Below are positions 6,852 through 11,557 of a stretch of DNA of 11,557 nucleotides, piece by piece. A model generated the notes under the pieces. The model worked only from the letters and a program-made list of their open reading frames with translations. It ran no database searches and was not told the DNA's origin. The position numbers and the translations under genes are program-made. Each line of letters opens with the position of its first letter. Position 1 is the first letter of the stretch. The DNA is from Candidatus Omnitrophota bacterium. GTDB taxonomy: Bacteria; Omnitrophota; Gorgyraeia; Gorgyraeales; Gorgyraeaceae. The DNA lies in assembly GCA_003485765.1 (NCBI GenBank), contig DNHS01000035.1, forward strand, positions 1 through 11,557. The letters are read 5' to 3'.

Positions 6852-7325
6852 ATGATTTCCTTGAAAAATATACTAAAAGGCAAAGTTGTTATGCTCTGCA
6901 TCGGGAATATTGAATGCGGGGACGATGGCGCAGGCCCTTATTTTGCGAAAATGATAAAAGACAAAGTGCCTTATGAAATTATAGATGCAGGTGTTGCTCC
7001 TGAAAACTGGACAGGCGTTGCAGCCAGATTAAAACCAGATACGATTATTATAGTGGATGCAATATGTTTTGAAGGAGAGCCTGGAGATGTAAGGATCTTT
7101 TCAGGTGAAGACCTGCGTTCCGGGAAGATTTCAACGCATGACGTTTCTCCGAAATTGTTGATAGAATATCTAAAAGAAACTACGCTCGCGAATATTTATA
7201 TATTGGGTATTAAACCGGAATCAAATAAATTTGGCCAACCCTTAAGCCCGATTGTAAAACAATCTTTAAATAACCTCATCTCTTTGCTAAGTGACAAAAC
7301 AAGTCATACTCGTTTTGTAAATTAG
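6852..7325 (+). CDS. hycI: HycI-type [NiFe]-hydrogenase maturation endopeptidase
   Basis: This protein of about 157 residues is predicted to cut the C-terminal tail from the hydrogenase large subunit once nickel is inserted. It follows E. coli HycI along its length: MLCIGN-GDDGAGP (HycI LLCVGN-GDDGAGP), IDAGVAPEN, IIVDA-EPGDVRI, STHDVSP and YILGIKPE. The nickel-sensing residues of HycI (Asp16, Asp62, His90) correspond to Asp25, Asp69 and His96. An upstream ATG at 6819 lies inside the palindrome arm and would add MVAVPIFLTHK, which is unlike the family. I chose ATG 6852; ATG 6891 (MLCIGN) is also possible. None has a clear ribosome site. The target is probably the large subunit at 1-385, which retains a HycE-like tail. 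The final ten residues or so are unconserved. Confidence 0.92.
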   Translation: MISLKNILKGKVVMLCIGNIECGDDGAGPYFAKMIKDKVPYEIIDAGVAPENWTGVAARLKPDTIIIVDAICFEGEPGDVRIFSGEDLRSGKISTHDVSPKLLIEYLKETTLANIYILGIKPESNKFGQPLSPIVKQSLNNLISLLSDKTSHTRFVN

Positions 7326-7346
7326 CAGCAGGAGCGGCTTGACAAC

Positions 7347-7371
7347 AGGTTATTCATGTGATAACCTTTTT
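7347..7371 (+). terminator. Possible weak terminator or attenuator hairpin after hycI
   Basis: AGGTTAT (7347-7353) and ATAACCT (7361-7367) are perfect 7-base arms around a 7-base loop, and five T residues run from 7367 to 7371. It lies 21 bases after the hycI stop and just before the DUF151 start. The stem is AT-rich, so any termination would be partial. Confidence 0.35.
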
Positions 7372-7377
7372 CTTACC

Positions 7378-7776
7378 ATGGCTATCGTAGAGATGGAATT
7401 GAATAAAATAAGGATAGATGAGAATAGGGGCGAGCAGGTTATTGTGCTTAAGGAAAAACAGGGAGAGCGCATATTGCCCATTGTAATAGGCATAATGGAA
7501 GTCACTGCTATTAAAATGAGGATAAGCGGGGTGAATCCTCCAAGGCCTATGACGCACGATTTATTTTATAATGCGATAACCCAGCTAGGCGCAAAGATAG
7601 ATAAAATAATAATTAATAAATTAGAAAACAACACATTTTTTGCAAAGCTTATTATATCAGTGGATAGCCGCATAGAAGAAATAGACGCCAGGCCAAGCGA
7701 CAGTATTGCAATAGCCATACGGGCTAAAGCGCCTATATTCGTAGAAGAAGAAGTTCTCGCAAACACATCCAAATAA
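7378..7776 (+). CDS. DUF151 / bifunctional nuclease (BFN) family protein
   Basis: This small cytosolic protein of 132 residues belongs to the DUF151 family. Signatures in order are VEMELNKIRID at the N-terminus, QVIVLKEKQGERILPIVIG, ISGVNPPRPMTHDLFYNAI, and near the C-terminus EEIDARPSDSIAIAIRAKAPIFV. Family members have been linked to nuclease activity and to regulation in plants and mycobacteria, but the role in anaerobic bacteria is unsettled; the bacterial domain is mainly of unknown function. The frame extends upstream to a TTG at 7339 with a GGAG four bases before it, adding 13 unconserved residues (MTTGYSCDNLFLT). The ATG at 7378 fits the family start, although it has no clear ribosome site. 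There is no obvious functional link to hydrogenase. Confidence 0.9.
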   Translation: MAIVEMELNKIRIDENRGEQVIVLKEKQGERILPIVIGIMEVTAIKMRISGVNPPRPMTHDLFYNAITQLGAKIDKIIINKLENNTFFAKLIISVDSRIEEIDARPSDSIAIAIRAKAPIFVEEEVLANTSK

Positions 7777-7840
7777 TACAGATTAATTTTATATAGTTAA
7801 GTTAAATATTTTTGGCAGAGATTTGTCGCATTCTCAGGAT

Positions 7841-7863
7841 AAAATTCAGCTTTGCTGAATTTT
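7841..7863. terminator. Hairpin between the DUF151 and PilZ genes, terminator-like
   Basis: AAAATTCAGC (7841-7850) and GCTGAATTTT (7854-7863) are perfect 10-base arms around a TTT loop. The A-run and T-run at the two ends make it look like a bidirectional intrinsic terminator. It lies 65 bases past the DUF151 stop, in a 126-base gene-free stretch (7777-7902). The tight 3-base loop and only four terminal T residues make this moderate evidence. Confidence 0.5.
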
Positions 7864-7865
7864 GC

Positions 7866-7894
7866 TTGATTTTATGGCATATTGCTGTTAATAT
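7866..7894 (+). promoter_or_regulatory. Candidate sigma70-type promoter for the PilZ gene
   Basis: TTGATT (7866-7871) and TAATAT (7889-7894) each match consensus at 4 of 6 positions and are separated by 17 bases. They sit directly after the hairpin at 7841-7863 and before the PilZ coding region. In an AT-rich intergenic region such matches arise easily, and the implied transcription start would fall very close to the ATG at 7903. Confidence 0.25.
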
Positions 7895-7902
7895 TTTATT
7901 TA

Positions 7903-9936
7903 ATGGGGAATAAAGACCTATCTTTGAAGAACGAAAATCCTGAAACTCATGAACGCAGAAAATATATAAGGCTTAATGTTATATTTCCTGTGGAATTCCA
8001 GTTTATAGACCCTGAAACATCCGGTTCAGTAAGCGAGATAAAGCAGGGATTCACAAGGGATGTCGGTAAGGGCGGCATCTGCATAGAGGTAAATAATTTA
8101 GAAGAAGGCCTTGAGCAAGTTGTAAAAGAGGGCAAGGTTAAAGTAGACGTCAGGCTTCATATACCTTTGTCTGCGCTTGAGACCAAGGCAGTAGCAAAGA
8201 TTGCCTGGTACGAAAAAATAAAGTCAGGTTATCCGAATAAATATCTAATAGGCCTTTCATTTTTACAGATAGATTCAAGGGATAGCAATAGGATCTATTT
8301 CCACGCCACAAGAGCAACCTTAACCCCGGCTATTATAGCAATTTTATTTTTCTTTCTTGTTTCAGGGTCTGCCTATTTTTATTTCACTGGTTTTAAATCA
8401 AAGTCTGACAATATAAAATTAGTAGAAGAACTGAATCAACTTTCCACTAAAAAGTCTGAACTTGAAAAGAAAATCATGGGGCTTGACAAGGAATATAAGG
8501 CTGCAGGATGCAAGATTGTATTGAATGATGACAATATTCAAAAATATCAGGCCAGGATTAAAGATCTGGAAAAGGTTAGTACTGATACTAAAACAAAAGA
8601 TAAGCTTATCACGTATTTAAAAAAGGATAAGGAAAAAACAAAGGCAATAGTGAAACACGTGCTTTATCAGAGAGCCAGATTTAATGGAAAAGTTGAAAAT
8701 CTCAGTAAAGAGAATATATATTTAAAAAATAGGGTTTCAAAACTTTCAAATCAGAGAACTTTAGCCGAGAGTAGTTTAAAAGATCTTATGTCGTCTTTTA
8801 ATCCAGTCGAAGAAAAAAATATATCCAACATGTATAAATGGATAAAGAACCATCAGAATATGCGGACGGGCCTGGTGATGAGCTATGAGGGTGATAAAAA
8901 TTTAGAAGAATGGGCTTTTACCTATGATCAGTCTCTTGCCTGCCAGGCTTTTATTTTAATGAGAGACAAGGAGAATGCAAAAGGGATCCTGAATTTCTAT
9001 AAAGATATAGCTGAAATATCAGAAGGCGCTTTTGCAAACGCCTATGATACTTCTACCGGAAAAATAGTGGAATACAATGTTCATAGCGGGCCTAATATAT
9101 GGCTTGGGATAGCAATAGCCCAGTATACTAAAAAATTTAAAGATGAGGAATATCTTTTAGTTGCAGAGGATATTGCCAGATGGCTTATTATGCTGCAGAA
9201 TCGGGATAAAGATTTTGGTATAAGAGGCGGGCCTAAATTTGAATGGTTCAGCATAGAGCATAACCTGGATGCCTATGCGTTTTTTGGCATGCTTTATAAG
9301 ATAACAGAAGACGACGTGTACATGGAAGCGCAAAATAGGACTTTTGACTGGCTTAAGAAAAATTCTTTTAGCAGGCTGGGATACAAGCTGAATAGAGGCA
9401 AAGGCGATGCTACTATTGCTACAAATACATTTGCGTGGGCTATTGCGGCAATAGGGCCAAAACTTTTAAAGGAATCCGGTATGGATCCTGAACAAATCAT
9501 GGATTTTGCAGAGACAAACTGCCTGGTTACAGTAGACTATATAAAACAAAAGGTAGAAAAGGTCAAAATTGCAGGATTTGATTTTGAAAAATATGAGCAC
9601 ATGGCAAATGGCTGGGTTGTTTCTACTGAGTGGACAAGCCAGATGATAATGTTATTCAAGATAATGGCTGATTATTACAAGGAAAACAGGGAATTTGATA
9701 AGGCGGGATATTATGATAAAAAAGCAAATTTTTATCTTTCCGAGATAGAAAAAATGGTTATATCCAGCCCTTCCAGAGTAGGCCAGGGTTATGGCTGTCT
9801 TCCTTACGCAACACAAGATGATGTGGATACTGGCCATGGATGGAGGGTTGCCAATGGAACGAGGACAGGTTCAACAGCAGGCACAGCCTATGCAATATTC
9901 GCAAAATATAATTATAACCCGCTTGTATTAGACTGA
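7903..9936 (+). CDS. PilZ-domain, single-pass membrane protein with coiled coil and large helical C-terminal domain
   Basis: I do not recognise the full architecture (677 residues). Residues 16-135 form a PilZ domain, the c-di-GMP receptor fold. The first motif RxxxR is RKYIR (19-23); the second, usually D/NxSxxG, is DVGKGG (53-58) with Gly for Ser. One membrane helix spans about 140-163, followed by a lysine/glutamate-rich coiled coil (about 170-295). The remaining 370 residues are helical, with repeated aromatic-acidic stretches: WAFTYDQSLACQAF (337-350), GPNIWLGIAIAQY, WFSIEHNLDAYAFFGM, and near the end GCLPYATQDDVDTGHGW. This resembles (alpha/alpha)6 six-hairpin glycosidase-like proteins; the catalytic type is not assignable. 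With the PilZ domain inside, the C-terminal domain would be outside the inner membrane. A TTG at 7882 in frame gives 7 more residues; ATG 7903 is preferred, without a clear ribosome site. The thermonuclease gene follows 4 bases after the stop. Confidence 0.88.
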   Translation: MGNKDLSLKNENPETHERRKYIRLNVIFPVEFQFIDPETSGSVSEIKQGFTRDVGKGGICIEVNNLEEGLEQVVKEGKVKVDVRLHIPLSALETKAVAKIAWYEKIKSGYPNKYLIGLSFLQIDSRDSNRIYFHATRATLTPAIIAILFFFLVSGSAYFYFTGFKSKSDNIKLVEELNQLSTKKSELEKKIMGLDKEYKAAGCKIVLNDDNIQKYQARIKDLEKVSTDTKTKDKLITYLKKDKEKTKAIVKHVLYQRARFNGKVENLSKENIYLKNRVSKLSNQRTLAESSLKDLMSSFNPVEEKNISNMYKWIKNHQNMRTGLVMSYEGDKNLEEWAFTYDQSLACQAFILMRDKENAKGILNFYKDIAEISEGAFANAYDTSTGKIVEYNVHSGPNIWLGIAIAQYTKKFKDEEYLLVAEDIARWLIMLQNRDKDFGIRGGPKFEWFSIEHNLDAYAFFGMLYKITEDDVYMEAQNRTFDWLKKNSFSRLGYKLNRGKGDATIATNTFAWAIAAIGPKLLKESGMDPEQIMDFAETNCLVTVDYIKQKVEKVKIAGFDFEKYEHMANGWVVSTEWTSQMIMLFKIMADYYKENREFDKAGYYDKKANFYLSEIEKMVISSPSRVGQGYGCLPYATQDDVDTGHGWRVANGTRTGSTAGTAYAIFAKYNYNPLVLD

Positions 9937-9940
9937 TAGT

Positions 9941-10750
9941 ATGAGATGCCAAATAAAGTACGCGATATCCCTAATAGCTATAGTCGCGGTATTTTTAATT
10001 ATAAATTTTTCCAGGCGCATAAATTCAACACCGCAGGTTTATAATAATCGCTCGCATAACTATACAGTAAGCTGCGTTGTGGACGGAGACACTATAGAGC
10101 TTTCTAACAGAGAAACAGTGAGATATATAGGCATAGATACGCCTGAGATAAGAGAAAAAAAGAATGCCGAGTGGGTTTATAAACCAAGGCCTTATGCAGA
10201 AGAAGCCAAAAAATTTAATCAAAAACTTGTTGAAGGCAAATCTGTAAGATTGGAGTTTGATGTTCAAAAAAGAGATAAATATAAGCGCCTTCTTGCGTAT
10301 GTGTATAGAGGAGATAAGATGGTAAATATTGAAATGGTGAGAGAAGGTTTTGCGATGATATACACATACCCGCCGAATCTAAAATATTCTCAAAGATTTC
10401 TGGATGCTCAGAAAGAAGCAAGGGATAACAGAAAAGGCCTGTGGATTGATTTAGAGGAAAATAAAATTTCTACATCTCAAGCAAAAAACAATATAGGGAT
10501 GATGAGAATTATAGAATCCGAGGTTATTGATACGCATTTGACGGAAAAGTTATTAATCCTGAAGTTCAAGGATAAATTTAAGGTAGTGATATATAAAAAT
10601 AACATACCTCTTAGCATGAAGGATATGGCGCGTTCGCCCAATAAATATTTTAAAGGTAAAATAGTCCGGGTTTATGGTATAATAAAACAATATAAAGGCT
10701 ATCCTGAGATAATACTTCACGATATGTCGCAATTAGAAATTCTTAACTAA
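9941..10750 (+). CDS. Membrane-anchored staphylococcal-nuclease-like (thermonuclease) protein with C-terminal OB-like domain
   Basis: This 269-residue protein should cut DNA or RNA outside the cytoplasm. An uncleaved anchor or signal sequence covers residues 7-23. The SNase domain covers about 41-168 and keeps the active-site set: VVDGDT (Asp48, Asp50), RYIGIDTPE (Arg61, Asp66, Glu69) and DKYKRLLAYVY (Arg116), equivalent to Arg35, Asp40, Glu43 and Arg87 of the S. aureus enzyme. REGFAMIYTYPPN and ARDNRKGLW are also family-typical. Residues 186-269 form an extra domain (GKIVRVYGIIKQYKGYPEI, then DMSQLEIL) that looks like a nucleic-acid-binding OB fold. It starts 4 bases after the PilZ gene stop, so they are probably co-transcribed. 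Scavenging extracellular nucleic acid is a plausible role but is inference. Confidence 0.9.
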   Translation: MRCQIKYAISLIAIVAVFLIINFSRRINSTPQVYNNRSHNYTVSCVVDGDTIELSNRETVRYIGIDTPEIREKKNAEWVYKPRPYAEEAKKFNQKLVEGKSVRLEFDVQKRDKYKRLLAYVYRGDKMVNIEMVREGFAMIYTYPPNLKYSQRFLDAQKEARDNRKGLWIDLEENKISTSQAKNNIGMMRIIESEVIDTHLTEKLLILKFKDKFKVVIYKNNIPLSMKDMARSPNKYFKGKIVRVYGIIKQYKGYPEIILHDMSQLEILN

Positions 10751-10763
10751 CCATAGAAAATTT

Positions 10764-11557
10764 ATGGAAAACCAGACAAATATCAGAAATATAGCTATTA
10801 TTGCGCACGTTGACCACGGGAAGACCACGCTTGTGGACAGCATCCTGCGCCAGACTCACGTAGACCGCAACATTGAAGAAATGGGAGAATGCATTATGGA
10901 CTCCATGGATTTGGAGCGCGAGCGCGGCATTACCATTAAAGCAAAAAACGCGAGCGTTATTTATAAAAATACAAAGATTAATATAGTTGATACGCCGGGC
11001 CATGCTGATTTCGGAGGAGAGGTTGAGCGGACATTGAGGATGGTGGACGGGGTACTGCTTCTCATAGATGCCAAGGATGGGCCAATGCCGCAGACGCGTT
11101 TTGTGCTGAGAAAAGCCCTGGAGCTTGGACATAAGGCAATAGTTGTAATTAATAAAATAGACATGGCTGATGCCAGAATAGACCATGCAATAAACCGTAC
11201 GTTTGATCTTTTTTGCGAGCTTGACGCGACAGAGGAACAGCTAAATTTTCCAATTATTTATGCCTCTGCATTAAAAGGCTTTGCGACGTTGAATCTAAGC
11301 AAACCATCAGATAATATTTTTCCTCTTTTGGATGCTATCTTAGAAACAATACCCAAACCTGTGGTAAATCCTGATGCGCCTCTTCAGATTTTAGTATTAG
11401 CGCTTCTTTCGGATTTTTATAAAGGCAAGATGGGTATAGGAAAAGTTACAGCAGGCTCTATTGCAAAGGGCATGAATGTTATTCTCGCCCGAAGGGATAA
11501 AAGCCAGAAACTTTCCAAGGTTACAGCTATTTTAAGTTACGAAGGCCTTAAGCAGAT
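10764..11557 (+). CDS. typA: TypA/BipA ribosome-associated translational GTPase, N-terminal part
   Basis: The 3' end is cut by the window after 264 codons of a protein normally about 600 long. TypA binds the ribosome like EF-G and aids 50S assembly and stress adaptation. All GTPase motifs are visible: G1 AHVDHGKTT (14-22), G2 RGITI (54-58), G3 DTPGHADFGGEVER (76-89), G4 NKID (130-133) and G5 SAL (168-170). TypA-specific strings set it apart from EF-G and LepA: MDSMDLERERGITIKAKN and GPMPQTRFVLRKALELG. Domain II begins near residue 206 (PLQILVLALLSDFYKGKMGIGKV). It starts 13 bases after the nuclease stop, with no clear ribosome site; ATG 10764 matches the family N-terminus. The frame stays open to the window edge. 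Confidence 0.96.
   Translation, partial: MENQTNIRNIAIIAHVDHGKTTLVDSILRQTHVDRNIEEMGECIMDSMDLERERGITIKAKNASVIYKNTKINIVDTPGHADFGGEVERTLRMVDGVLLLIDAKDGPMPQTRFVLRKALELGHKAIVVINKIDMADARIDHAINRTFDLFCELDATEEQLNFPIIYASALKGFATLNLSKPSDNIFPLLDAILETIPKPVVNPDAPLQILVLALLSDFYKGKMGIGKVTAGSIAKGMNVILARRDKSQKLSKVTAILSYEGLKQ

Noticed and set aside
6713..6901. Small - strand frame crossing the palindrome
   Set aside because: Its sequence is mostly translation of the inverted repeat and A/T runs; it would overlap the ends of two well-supported genes.
10743..11186. 147-residue reading frame on the - strand
   Set aside because: It lies opposite typA, whose family match is unambiguous, and shows no recognisable domain.

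Overview
All genes lie on the + strand. The window is AT-rich and tightly packed, and its longest gene-free stretch is about 125 bases. It suggests an anaerobic, H2-metabolising bacterium. TypA/BipA, the PilZ protein and the bacterial-style operons argue against an archaeon. An uncultivated lineage such as Omnitrophota would fit the PilZ fusion and the hydrogenase-Mrp locus, but that placement is a guess from gene content.

Positions 1-6762 are one translationally coupled operon for a membrane-bound group 4 [NiFe] hydrogenase joined to a Na+/H+ antiporter-type module. It opens with the C-terminus of the catalytic large subunit, which carries the nickel motif DPCxxC. Next come a NuoL/MrpA-like channel subunit, a separate gene matching the C-terminal part of MrpA (MbhD+MbhE-like), then MrpB, C, D, E, F and G in canonical order. 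A HycF/NuoI-type ferredoxin subunit closes the operon. The expected wiring is reduced ferredoxin to FeS subunits to the NiFe site making H2, with the released energy moving H+ or Na+ through the Mrp-like arm. It could also run in reverse. The electron-transfer small subunit, NuoC-like and NuoH-like partners are not here and should lie upstream.

Positions 6763-7325 hold a perfect 27-bp inverted repeat followed by a HycI-type maturation endopeptidase. The large subunit still has the C-terminal tail that such a protease removes, so substrate and processing enzyme are about 6.5 kb apart in one locus.

Positions 7378-9936 hold a DUF151 (bifunctional nuclease family) gene, a short intergenic region with a terminator-like hairpin, and a large protein with a PilZ (c-di-GMP-binding) domain, one membrane helix, a coiled coil and a large all-helical C-terminal domain resembling six-hairpin carbohydrate-active enzymes.

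Positions 9941-11557 hold a membrane-anchored staphylococcal-nuclease-like protein with a C-terminal OB-like extension, then the 5' part of typA (BipA ribosome-associated GTPase), which runs off the window.

The most interesting points are the split MrpA plus complete Mrp set inside a hydrogenase operon, the apparent loss of the TM5 glutamate in one of its two antiporter-like subunits, the perfect palindrome before hycI, and the PilZ-to-helical-barrel fusion.
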